From Tetranychus cinnabarinus (Eukaryota > Arthropoda > Arachnida > Trombidiformes > Tetranychidae), in contig WHVY01000001.1 of assembly GCA_022266195.1 (NCBI GenBank), positions 18,166,001 through 18,230,000 of the forward strand: a stretch of DNA of 64,000 bases. The letters are read 5' to 3'. Below, one piece after another: positions 23,109 to 34,627 of this stretch; within the stretch, counting starts at the first letter, position 1, and the number at the start of each line of letters is the position of its first letter. Position numbers and translations under genes: made by a program. The notes under the pieces are model-generated. The model ran no database searches. It worked only from the letters and a program-made list of their open reading frames with translations, and was not told the origin of the DNA.

Positions 23109-23942
23109 AGAGAAAATCGTTATCAAAATCACGATCATCCTTCATCATAATAATTATCATAATGTATTTTCCCAATTAATTCTTCATTTTTTCACTCATT
23201 CAGTGGAGATTGTCGTGGTTGCAAACAAGAAATCAGCTTAGAGCTATCATTCCATGCTATATTCTTCATCTACATTTTCCTTCTCCTCAATCACAAATTT
23301 GTCAATTTATTTAAAATATAAAGGCTCTTCCGATTTATAAATCTGAATAGTATCATTTATGTATGTGATGCGATGCTCATTGTTATATCAAATCAAATTA
23401 AGACATTTGTATCTTGGTCCAGCAACATTAAAGCCCATGGAGATAATCTCATTTTCAAAGTAAATCTTTTATTCCAACTATTCAGTATAAAAGAAATGAT
23501 GCTTGGAACAGGGAGAAAGTAAAAAAGGATTGTAAGTTATAGAATAATTGTCAATATTAATAGATTGACTCTATTTTGTTTTTCAAATAATCCTCATTGT
23601 TTGGGGAAAAAAATTATTCCTCTCAAAATTCATTGCAGAGTGACAAGAAAAAGGAAATTTATTCAACTATACGCACTGGGCAATTTTTCAACTTTCTCAT
23701 CGAGATTTAATCTTGAATCGAACCTTGAACAATTCATGGTAACCGCCAAACCAAGGTTGCATCACTTGTCTATAGTCACTATAGAAACGCTCAACGTTAA
23801 TCATATGTTTTCATAATTCGATGGTTGTGGAAAAAACATCTTGGTTGATTATTGTGAACTAATGTTATCGATCTACCTTTTAACGTTTTCACAACTTCAA
23901 GGAAACCTTTAAATCTTCACGGTGACCTTTTAAACTATCAAG
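23109..23942. other. Spacer between Iwr1 and CCDC124
   Basis: 3' UTR of Iwr1 and promoter/leader of CCDC124. An 83-codon frame at 23565 lacks an ATG start and any domain. Nothing else is seen. Confidence 0.5.
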
Positions 23943-24667
23943 ATGCCTAAAAAGATGGGAACAAACTCTAAAGCTGTTGAAGCTCGTGCCCGTAAAGATG
24001 AGAAAAAAAGAGCTGAACAAGATAGGATTCAAAAGGAAAAGGAAGATGCCTATTGGAAAGATGATGACAAGCAATTGTTGAGAAAAGCCCAACGAAAAGC
24101 TGAACAAGAAAAGAAAAAAGAAGAAACTTTGGCCAAAAAAGCTTTGAAACAAGCTCTTTATGAAGAAGAAATGGCTTCAATCAAAGGACCCAGTGGAGGT
24201 GGTGGTTCATCAGGTCCTACTAAAGTAACTCGAGCTCAAATCGCAACAAAATTAGAGAGTAAAAAAATTGAAAGTCCTAAGCCCAAAGTGATTGAAACTC
24301 CGATAGAAGAAAATCTGAACAGAATTCAAGTCGAGAATGAAGCTCGCACGGTTGATGAAGCTATTGCTGTTCTCAGGTAAGGAGTCAACTTACATCAAGT
24401 CTTGTACCTCTTAATGATATTTTTATTTTTCATTTTGATTTTACCTTCAGTGTTGCAGATACAGAATTTGAACGTCATCCGGAACGACGTGTGAAAGCAG
24501 CTTACACAGCCTTCGAGGAAAAAATGTTACCTAAATACAAGGCTGAAAACTCAAACTTGAGGCTTTCCCAAATCAAGCAAATACTAAAGAAAGACTGGAT
24601 GAAATCACCTGAAAATCCTCTCAACCAACCTCATGTGGCATACAATTCGGCCATTGTCAAGAAATGA
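23943..24667 (+). CDS. CCDC124: CCDC124/Lso2-family ribosome-associated protein
   Basis: Two exons, 23943-24376 and 24451-24667, with a 74-base intron (GTAAGG..CTTCAG) joining in phase for 216 residues, close to the human 223. The N-terminal half is the typical lysine/glutamate-rich helix (MPKKMGTNSKAVEARARK, then AYWKDDDK). The C-terminal half contains the diagnostic ARTVDEAIAVLSVAD, ERHPERRVKAAYTAFEE and RLSQIKQILKKDWMKSPENP blocks, ending in PHVAYNSAIVKK. Lso2/CCDC124 proteins bind the ribosomal A site and hibernating 80S ribosomes. AATAAA lies at 24745-24750. No anomaly. Confidence 0.95.
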
Positions 24668-26776
24668 TGACAATTTACCCAGGAATGGAATGTCAAAGAC
24701 TCTAAATCAACACTATTCAATCAATTTTATCAAAATGGAGTCACAATAAAATTGGCGTGAAACTCAATCTTGCATGTAAATTCGTCGAAATGTAAACTCA
24801 ACGATGCTGAATATTTTGAATTTATTGTGATAATCTACTCTAAAAAATTATTTTGAGCTCCTTGCTTGTGACAGTTGTAAACATGCAACCAACTTGTGAT
24901 ATTTTCATGCTAATCTGGCCCAGATGACACATTTAGGATTATACATCATCAATTTACATTTAATGCGTAAATATCGAATCTGAATTTTCTTTTTTTACAA
25001 TTTTCCTGCAACTTTACAAGTTAGAACTTTTGGTATAAATCAGACAATATGATCATTAGTTACAACAATCTACTTTGTACAGACAATTTGTATCACATTT
25101 AGTGATTAAAATTGATAAAATTATCTTTATTTTGTGTTGAACTGAATTGAAAACAAGAACCAAGAACCTTTATTTTTGCTTGGTTATCTCAATGCATTTA
25201 TTTTATCGGCTAATTGGTATAAATCTTACTCTGAATTTATTCCATCAAAGTTTTAATCAATTAAAACTTACTTTATCAAAAACAATCTGTGCTTTTAGTT
25301 AATGATATATTGCAGCCTTTTTTCACCTAATTTACATTAAATGTTCAATAAATCTCTCAGCATAAAGAATGACAGTCTGTCATGTTATAATATAGTTGAA
25401 CCATTAGCTAGAAAAGTCTGCACTTCGAGAGTGTTTGATCAATTCATGACTAATAATGTGATAAAACAATCACTTTGTATTTATCGTTAACTTAGCAACG
25501 AGAAAATGAGAATCATGAAAATAAGTTGATTTAATATATCAGTGTTGGTCTGTTATTCGAGTATAGACGTTAAAAAATCAGTGATCAACATAATGTGTTT
25601 ACCTCTTGGTTGTTACTCTACAATTTAATTGTGATCAACAATTGTGCAAATGATATTATCTGCTGTGTTGATTGAAATATTGTAAAAACCTTCATCTGAT
25701 TTTAAATATTGATTCCAGTGAAAGGAAATAGTTTTATTTGCAATTTAATGTGCATTTTAACCCTAACTCGTCATTATTATTTTCTTGTGTTTTTTGTGGC
25801 AACAGGTGAATTAATAATATCATCTATAGTAAATTGAAATCATTGTTTAGCTTGAATTGAGGGTGGAAATAGCGTGGATGAAAACGTCATGAAGATTGAG
25901 CTTGATCCATGATAATTCTCACCATTGGATTTTAGTGGAAAGCTCAAGTTTGATCAATCAGGAGTATATTTTATTGATAATTTAGCTGTTCAATCGTGTA
26001 AGTTGAATTTTAGTTGCTTTAACTGATTTAGATTGCCTTTTGTCTTATTGGACCATCTTTATTTATCGATGATAAATTCACAAATTGACTGATAATCTGC
26101 TATAAAATCAATTGATTCACCCTTTATGCTCAATTCTGATCTGTTGTGGCACTTGTTGATCGATTTTTCAAAACATCAGATGATATTAATATGTAGTCGT
26201 TGCAATATAATTTCAAATCATACAATCTGTTGAATCCAGTCAATGTTATTGCAATTTTACTTGAATTTATCACTGGTTTTTGGTTTGATTTTGTTGAACC
26301 TGAATCAATTATTCTCCTTTTTTATCACATGTCAATTTAGAGGGTTGATTAAAGGAACACAGTTTTCACTTGAATCATTAAAACAATCATCTGGAATTAG
26401 GTTGAAGGAACGATTCGGTTGTTGTTTTTGTATTGCTCCTTGAATGTTTGTCTATGCAAGAAAAGCTTGAGGTTGAAAGGGAAACCATTGAATAAGGGTG
26501 AAAACAGTTCATTGAACTCAGTTTAATTGTTAATTTTAATCATCACATGGAATAATTAACACACAGTGTATCAGGCGTTGGAAGGATTAAACAGTGGAAA
26601 GGTTGAAATTAACCTTGAAAAACAATTCACATTAAAAGTTAACACCAAAGTATCTAAACCTCTATTACTACAAAGGTTCAAAAGGATTCAACACATTAAA
26701 CAACATTGGGATAGAGCGCCAAGATAACAATCAATAACCCGATTACTAACTGAGGTTATCAAAAGAAACAAAAAAT
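24668..26776. other. Intergenic, no supported gene
   Basis: 2.1 kb of AT-rich sequence after the CCDC124 poly(A) site. A 66-codon frame at 26243 has no supporting feature. 26540-26770 is probably the promoter of the voltage-sensing phosphatase. Confidence 0.5.
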
Positions 26777-29700
26777 ATGGCAACTAATGAAAAGAAAATG
26801 AAAGAAAATTCAAAAGATTTCACTTCTCTTTCCTCTCAACAAATGTTTCCAGTTAAAAAATTACCAGTTGAATCTCATGTTGACTCAGTTAATGTTCCTG
26901 GTGTTATCACCAAGCTGGATGTAGCTTGTCTAGCTGGTTCGGTAGGCTATTTTATTTCACTATTCATCCTCTTTTATCTTCCTTTTATATCTTCCAATCT
27001 TTTTCCATTTCTCTTTTGCCCACTTGTATCATAATTTTTCATTTTATTTCTCTTTTTAAAAACTGCATTTCTTTCTCTCACTCTCTTTCTCTCTCTGTCT
27101 TTTCTTTCTCTTTCTCTTTTTCTCTCTCTTATGTCATCTTTTTGGTTCTCACTGTATCAATGTGGTCTGTAAAAACACCCATCAACTATTATTTTTGTTG
27201 AGACTTGTTCTTTGCCATCATCATCACCACCACCGCACAACAACATTCAAACCACTAACATCTACATTTCAACATTACTTTTCTTCCGCTTGTTTTCACT
27301 GTATCCACCGTTGGTTTAATTAACGTTGAAAACCCAAAATACTTTCACATCATGGTTCTTCACCATTACCACCGTCATCGTCATCATCTTGAATCTTTTT
27401 GACCTTTCTTGTTGTGTTTGTTGCCTTTTCTCTCTTGTCATTGCAATCTTTTCTGTTTTTTTGCTTTGCCTGATAAAAATCTGTGATTTTCTTGTCTCTT
27501 CCATTGGTGGCGGTCATCATTATCGTAATCATTGTATCACTTTAACCACTGTGCTTTCTCACACAATTGATTCACCTTTGTTTTATTACAATCAACTCTT
27601 GGTTTCCTTTTTTGTTGATCTTTTGTCTCTTACTCTGTTACACCATCAACGTTTCATTATTGCCTTTGCTGCTTCAATCACTTCTGACTTTTTACACTTG
27701 TTTAATTTTTTCCTTTATCTTGTTCCTTAAATCATCGTGATCCCTGTTCTTGGCTTGTTTTCCTGACAACCTCATAATCATCTGAACCCTGAACAACATA
27801 TCAAATTTCGCTCAATAACCAGCCTAGCAACATGGGTAAATCCGACATGGACGAATCCTTAGTCTCTAATGAGGCTGTACCCACAACCAAATATGAAGAA
27901 TTGTCAGATCTTGTCCAGACAAGATCCTCTGTGCGTGATAAGATTTACCGTTTTGTACAAAATATTTTTTTCCGAATTGCAACCTTAATCCTTATTATTA
28001 TTGATTGTGCTTTAACGGTTATCGATCTCTCCTTGGGTGATAAAAGTCCTCAAGATCAAGACATCATTGACATCGTGGTTCTCATTTTTGCAATCATCTT
28101 TTTTGTAGAAGTGTGTCTCCGAATCTATGCAATCGGGTAAGTTTATCCATCGACATCAACAGCTGTAGCATATCCCATGCTCATAAGTATTTGTCTGCCA
28201 TCTCTAACGGTTTAACGCACATTGTCAGATCAAAAAAAACCAATTATGGTATGACAATGAGTTTCGAGCCATAATATTATGCTTAATTGAGGAAAACTGA
28301 TTCCTCATTATCACCCTATTATCTGCCATGAATATCATTTCCTTTTAACTTTCATTATTTCTTTCTATTACCAGAAATCTCACAGAAAATCAATCAGTCA
28401 GGAGTGAATTTATCATAAATTTGATATCAAATTTTGACTTTGGCCGATATGCTTTTAGGATTAACCTCCCATTTGTTGCCATATAACATGAAGACTTGCG
28501 ATAATTTATCATTTGATTCTTTTGTCGCAAATGCTTTTGTGGCATAACTTTTTCAATTTTTCCCTTTGTTCAGTTATCAACTTGTTCTTCAGTCTTTTTA
28601 CTTGACCGTTAGTTACCGGTAAAAAACTGATCAGACAGTAACTTTTTAAGAATAGCATTTTCTATGAATAGAGTACATTAAATTACTTTGAAATGAATGG
28701 CAGGAAAGATGATAATCCATCTGAATAAGTTGCCAGTATTGAACTTCCTTGTTATTGAAAAATTATAAATTATTGTTAATCAACCTTCAAAATCAGTGAA
28801 TAGGTCAGTTGTCAGATTTTTATTTCTACTCTTCCCAATTAATTCACCCATTCAATCTTAAATCTCGTTTGAATTTTTGTACAAAAAAGTATTTTTTATT
28901 TCTAATCTGATTCTTTTGTTTTTGTTTCATTTCAGGGTGGATCATTTTTTCATTGATTGGTACAATTGTGTTGATTTTGTAGTTATCATTATGAGCTTTT
29001 TGATAACATGTATCTATGTAAACGTGAACGGAAATAGCAGTTATGCTAAGTAAGTAATCTTCAACTTTAGACTCAATATATTTTGGACTTAATTCTAATG
29101 GAGTTTTGCATTGAAATCTTTTATTTATGGTTTTTAGGTTGATTGTATTGGTGCGGTTAGTCCGGGTTATGGTACTCGTAAGGTTAATTCGTGTTGTCAC
29201 TGAACCTAAGAACATACAAAAAGGTGTTCGAATGGTTGTCTCTGAAAATAAGAGACGTTATCGTGGTGATGGTTTCGATCTTGATTTAACCTACATTACA
29301 CCCAGAGTAATTGGAATGTCTTTCCCTTCATCTGGATCATGGGCTTTCTATCGAAATCATATTAAAGATGTTTCCAAATTTTTCGACTTGAAACATGGTC
29401 CAGATAATTATAAAATTTATAATCTGTGCTCTGAGAAAGGTTATGATACTACACATTTCCATGGAAGAGTTGCTCGATACCCAATAGATGACCATAATGT
29501 ACCAACATTGGATCAAATGATGAAGTTTGTTGAAGATGTTAAAGAATGGTTGGGTCAAGATGAAAGACATGTCATTGCTGCTCACTGTAAAGGTAATTAA
29601 AATAATCTCCATTTCAAGTTGAAGAAATCAAATTAAAAATGCATTTTATTAATGTTTTTTATATTCTTGTATATTAGGTGGCAAAGGTCGAACTGGAACA

Positions 29701-30300
29701 ATGATTTGTGCTTGGTTAATTTATAATGGTCACTTTGATGAGTGTAAAGATGTACTACAGTATTTTGCAGATCGGCGAACTGATACTTCAGTTGGTAAAA
29801 AATACCAAGGAGTTGAGACACCAAGTCAAGCTAGATATATTGATTATTTTAGTCGTGTTATTAGCCAGTTCAATGGTAAAATACCAGATTCCAAAACAGT
29901 AACTCTGAAAAGTATCAATATTGAAGGTATCTCAACAGTTGGATCAGGTGATGGTTCAGATTTAAGTGCTTCTATATTGATTGACCGATCAGAGACGTTT
30001 AATCTTGATTTTGGAACTGAAACCAATTGCACCGCATTTTATAATAAAGCTGAAGATATACTCATTATAACGCCTAAAAATTGTCCAGTCCTGAAGGGAG
30101 ATGTGCGAATCAAATTCAATTGCAGAACCAAAAGTGTTCCAAGAGCCTACGAGGATTGTGCCTTTTATTTTTGGTTTAATTGTAATTTCATTGAGGGTAA
30201 TAGTTTAACGATACCCCGTTCTGAGCTTGACAATCCTCACAAGTCAAAAACTTGGAAAATTTATACAGAAAAGTTTAAGATTGTTTGTAATTTTGAATAA
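26777..30300 (+). CDS. Voltage-sensing phosphatase (VSP/TPTE, PTEN-like)
   Basis: Core exons are 27832-28136, 28936-29049, 29138-29592 and 29678-30300, giving 498 residues from ATG 27832. An upstream exon at 26777-26941 can join in phase at 27823 (GTAGGC donor, weak acceptor), adding 58 residues; this first junction is less sure. The voltage sensor has S1 about 38-63, S2 74-99 (FFVEVCLRIYAIG), S3 104-128 (IDWYNCVDFVVII) and S4 140-158 (KLIVLVRLVRVMVLVRLIR). The VSP-type linker KRRYRGDGFDLDLTYI leads into a PTEN phosphatase with the YPIDDHNVP loop and P-loop HCKGGKGRTG (CX5R; the glycine variant is typical of VSPs). A C2 domain completes the 3' end. It should dephosphorylate phosphoinositides at the plasma membrane under voltage control. 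AATAAA at 30311. Confidence 0.9.
27050..27135 (+). repeat. Pyrimidine (CT) tract in VSP intron 1
   Basis: A near-continuous CT/TTC low-complexity run in the first candidate VSP intron. Similar tracts occur at 38858-38942 and, as purines, at 52437-52530. Confidence 0.7.
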
Positions 30301-31011
30301 CATACTAATTAATAAAAATAATTTATTTGTCTGTTCACTAAAAACTTATATTGATGGAATATTTTGTAAAATCTTATCTAAACTGAATAATGACTGAAAA
30401 ATATATCAATTATATCAAAAAGATAACAGTTAAGTGGACAATAATTTAGAAAAACTAATCAATCAGTTTGTAGCAGTAAACTAGATTGTCTAAAATAATT
30501 CAGTAAGACTTACTTTGTGCATTCATTTCAAAATTTGAATTTCCTATTCTAAACTAATATGGCCACTCAAATAATCGTGAAATGTAGTAAAATACTGACC
30601 TTAAAATTAATGAAAATGACTAAAGGATAACAATTGCCTTGCACAAAACATTTATCCGTCTAATCAGCAAGTACCGGTCATCCTTTATGTTCAGACTGGG
30701 GCGGTAACATATTTCATCATTAGACGGGACTTGAACATGATATTTAGTGATACTAAAACATGGCCAAGTCAATGGAGCCAAAGGAAAGACTCAAAGAAGA
30801 AAGATCTAAAACAGAAACTCATTTATTCGAGATTCAAATAAAATAGATAATAATTTTCTGATAGATAGATGTTTGTCTGTATTTATTGATTTTGAAGATA
30901 AAATAAAATATTAAAATTTTATTTTAGCTATGCGTTTTTTACTTACTTTAGAGCAATTGAAAGGTTGTCTGTAACTGCATTTGAAGTCTTGCTTCCCAAT
31001 TTTGACTAAAT
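30301..31011. other. Spacer between convergent VSP and HSCB genes
   Basis: 3' UTRs of both genes. The minus-strand AATAAA for HSCB lies around 30915-30930. No other gene is seen. Confidence 0.5.
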
Positions 31012-31982
31012 TTACTCTTTTTCGGTTATTTTATCAAGTATGTTCACATAAAATTTTAACTTATTTAACAATAATTCAACGTCTTGTAACGAATTCGTTT
31101 GAAAACTTCTGGATATAGAGCTAACAAGATGGTTAACTTTATTTTGCACGTCGGATCGGATCTTCTGTAATCCCTCTATGCTCGATCCTAGAACTGCTTC
31201 ATTAATTGATAACATGTCTTCGAGGAAATCGGGATCCATAACGGTGTTACCTTCTCCTATTGAAAAAGTATTCGGTTATAAGAAACTATACAGAAATATC
31301 ATTTGAGAAAAGCTAACTTTCTTCTCGATGTATTCCGTTCAATTTCAGCAGGTATATTCCTCTTTTATACGGATTTTGCAAAACTTTATAGGCTTTGTTG
31401 ACAAATTTTGAAAGATCCAGAGAAGTGTTTTGGTCTTCCTGAAAAAAATAAAAAATAATAAGACCACTGTTTATAGTAATCACAGTCAGATAAATTTACC
31501 TGAGAACGGTTGGTATATTTGTCAGGATGAAGGATTTTTTGTAAATTCAGGAATCTCTGCCTTATTTCTGGGACATCTACATCATAGGTTGCTTTTAGGT
31601 TGAATATGGTGAAATAATTTAATTCTGGATGATTCAATTGCGGTGCCAGACAATTGGTACAGCTGATGGGTAAGCTTTCCCGAAATTTGCTTCCACACTG
31701 CCAACTTTAGGAAAAACAACAATAATAAAAAGACAATGTATCAAGATTTATCAAATAAATTGTAACATACCATTGAGTAGGTTTATTGGCACAAAATAGC
31801 CTATCTGTTATATAAATTTGAGGATTAGGCTGCAATAAATGTCGAGGGTTTTGATTGACGATTTCTAATGAAGCAAACCATTTTGAGTCACAGTTATTAA
31901 AGAGTCGATTTAAACCATCACAATTGACTGTTCCAGATCTCTTGACCAAATTTAAGATACTCTGGGACTGACTTCGTATCAT
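31012..31982 (-). CDS. HSCB: Iron-sulfur cluster co-chaperone HscB (Jac1), mitochondrial
   Basis: Four exons on the minus strand: 31982-31771, 31704-31500, 31438-31318 and 31256-31012. The introns of 66, 61 and 61 bases are all GT..AG and in phase, giving 260 residues. The first 70 residues look like a mitochondrial leader plus spacer. A zinc-finger-like CWQC...CTNC follows, as in animal HSCB (CWNC..CPQC). The J-domain (about 95-165) carries LHPDKY with the HPD triad needed to stimulate Hsp70, then RSQ, FVNKAYKVLQNPYKRGIYLLKLNGI, the exact HscB signature. The C-terminal three-helix domain (DFLEDMLSINEAV) that binds ISCU ends the protein. Function: transfer of nascent Fe-S clusters with the HSPA9 chaperone. 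Confidence 0.92.
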
Positions 31983-32826
31983 TTTTATAACCTAAAAGAA
32001 GAGCAGAGCAAGATAAGTCAATTTTAATAACAAAAATATCGGAATGAAATCATACCTTTTCTTGTTGTAGTCAATCGCAAAGAGTCAATGTATTGCTTCT
32101 TGATTAAATCCACACAAATAAATCCCATTTCAATGCATTTGCTGATTCCTTGACATTTTAATGCCAATTAATTAATAATCATACAACAAAAATGATTAAA
32201 AATGTCACCTTCAACAGAAAACCATGAATTCATGAATAAAGAGATTGTAGACTTAAAGGGAGAGAAAAGACAAAATTAATCATCCAGCCCGCCAAAAAAA
32301 ATTCAAACCCATCTCAGTTGTTACTTTTACTGTGAAATTCAAAAACCAAAGCCATCTGAATTATCGGTGTTATTATTTTATTTATTTTAATTATTTCATT
32401 AATATAATTATATTAATAAAGGTAAGTCATCGTCTAACAATATTTTTAATTAAAACTGTCTTCTACTATGTCTTGGATTGTAAAATGGACCAGGCTGGTT
32501 TTTAACATGTACCATTCTCTACTCATATGTTGAGCTTTCTTAATGCTTTCTCTTCATGACTATTAACTCTTTGATTCTATCAGTTTATCTGCAAGTCATG
32601 TTTATTTAATGGTCATCTAATTATTTATGATCTATTTATTTTGCAGTCTTATACTTAAAGTTACTTGGATCGGCATAGTTTGGTTCTCTGTTCATCTCCA
32701 AAGTTCTGGTCTTGGTGTGCCACTGTGATTATATACACCTTGTTTCCTGCTTATTATTTATCCAATTTTAATTTGTTTTGACTGTTCGTTGCCATTTTGT
32801 TAACGGAATCCAATACTAAAATAGAA
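31983..32826. other. Divergent promoter region HSCB / NUP54
   Basis: Shared upstream region of two divergent genes. I searched it for FG-repeat coding sequence of NUP54 and saw none. Confidence 0.5.
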
Positions 32827-34018
32827 ATGGATCTTAATCAGGTTTGTTTTACTATAATTTCAATTCTTTATTCATCCGACTAATATCTTTCTCCAATGTC
32901 AATTTCCTATTACAAAGCCAAGCGTTTTCAACCCAAAAATGTTCAATGATGAAAGAGACCAAGTCCTCGGATTGTTCAATAAATTACAAGCGTACTGGGG
33001 AACTGGGAAAGCATTTTATATGCAAGGCCAAGCACCTATCGATTTAAATCAACATCAACCCAATCATAGATTTAAAGCCATCGGTTATTCCAAAATTAAA
33101 TCAGAGGAAGCAAGTGAAAGCAAATTTGGTGTTGTTATTTCAATGGAAGGAGGGGAAAGTCAGATGAACACGGCCATACTTCAATACGAGAATAATTTAA
33201 AAGGTTTATTTGGTCAAAATTATGTTCCCAAAGTAGAAGCGAGCAAAATTTTACCAGATAACAAAGCTATGTTGATGATTACAGTAACAGACACAGCAAC
33301 CAACCTCAAATTACCAGCCCGACAAATAATTCTTTTCCTCAACCAGATGAATGTCAAAATGCAGTTACCAAATGTTTTCCAAAATAAATTCTGTCAATTG
33401 GTTCCTTTACATCCTCCGTCAAAACAAGAAATCGACGAGTATCTAAAGGTTGTACCAGCAGGGATCGATGAGCTTATATGGAATCAAGCCAAGCTAAATA
33501 ATCCTGATCCTGAAAAATTTATCCCTGTTCCTTTGATTGGATTTGCTGCTCTTAATGAACGGTTCAAGTTACAGGAACAAGAAGTTCAACAACAAAGATT
33601 ACAATTAAAATTAATTATGGACGAGATAGAAAATATAACCAAAAGTATTGCCGTGATAAAAATTTTGGTTGAAGAATGTAAACGGAAAAATGTTCTCTTA
33701 AGTAATCGAGTTTTATCTCTAATGGTTTGGCAAATGGTTAAAAGACGTCGCTTTTATCCTGTTCAAGCCTATGAAGATCAATTGAGAGCAAAATTGGAAG
33801 ATTTACAACGAGAAATCAATGAACAAGGAAAGCTAAAATCAAATCTAAATGATCTGATGATTAAACTGAAACAACTTCAAAACCATCAGACCGCACCATC
33901 ATTTACTATTGATGAAAATCTCCTGAAAGATGTTAAATCACACCTAACCCAGGAACAAGATGCCATTCAACATCTTTTATCATTAGTTAAAAATTTGCCT
34001 AAAAAAACTCAAACTTGA
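32827..34018 (+). CDS. NUP54: Nucleoporin NUP54, FG-repeat-less form
   Basis: Two exons: 32827-32841 (MDLNQ) and 32918-34018, joined in phase across a 76-base intron with GTTTGT donor and ACAAAG acceptor. The product is 371 residues. The alpha/beta domain begins FNPKMFNDERDQV and LQAYWGTGKAFY, matching NUP54 DERDAV and LQAFWGTGKGY. The diagnostic PAGIDELIWNQAKLNNPDPEKFIPVPLIGF segment lies at about residues 200-230, followed by the three coiled-coil segments that pair with NUP62 and NUP58 in the central channel. The FG-repeat N-terminus (about 110 residues in vertebrates) is absent unless an undetected upstream exon carries it. Family certain; the first exon is moderately sure. Confidence 0.9.
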
Positions 34019-34627
34019 TTATTTTCCCGATTGCTAGGAAAGTTAATCATTTTGACCAAACAATGTAAAACTGTTAACTCATACCTAAATAGCAACTCCA
34101 ACTGCCTTTTCTAAAATTTCAGTCTTGAAACTCTTTCTACACTGATTGTTATATGATAAACTCGGTTTACTCGTCAAAATGTTAAACAATTTATTAAATC
34201 TCAACTAACAGTGTCTATTTAATCTGAAACCTTCGTACGGATTAAACAAGATAGTTCAATGACTAAGAATGTATAATATTTCAAGGTGCGTAAGGGTTTT
34301 AACCATGTTTTATCCATTAAAAATTTTGAATCAGTTATTAATTAAATAAGTTTTAATCAAATTAAGTGAATATGCAGAATAGAGAAAAAGAAAACAAAGT
34401 CGACAGTTTGCTTGCAAAAGGAGAAGGGCGAACATCATGCACATGAGTCGCAAGTTGAGAAAGGGATAAAGTAAAAAGTGAGAAAAGAAGAAAGCAGATA
34501 ACTAAAACAGATTTTCTCGTGACAAAGAGTAACTTGAAAAATTGTCCCTTTCGCGTTTCAAGATTAGGACATTTTGGGGATTCATTGGTTTTTAATAAGG
34601 TACAAGCGAGGTGGAAAACTTTCAATT
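34019..34627. other. Spacer between convergent NUP54 and CRMP genes
   Basis: 3' UTRs. No AATAAA in CRMP orientation was obvious immediately after its stop. No other gene seen. Confidence 0.4.

Noticed and set aside
27326..27730. 134-codon hydrophobic frame in VSP intron 1
   Set aside because: CT-rich intronic sequence produces Phe/Leu/Ser-rich frames; no domain, and the opposite strand is equally open.
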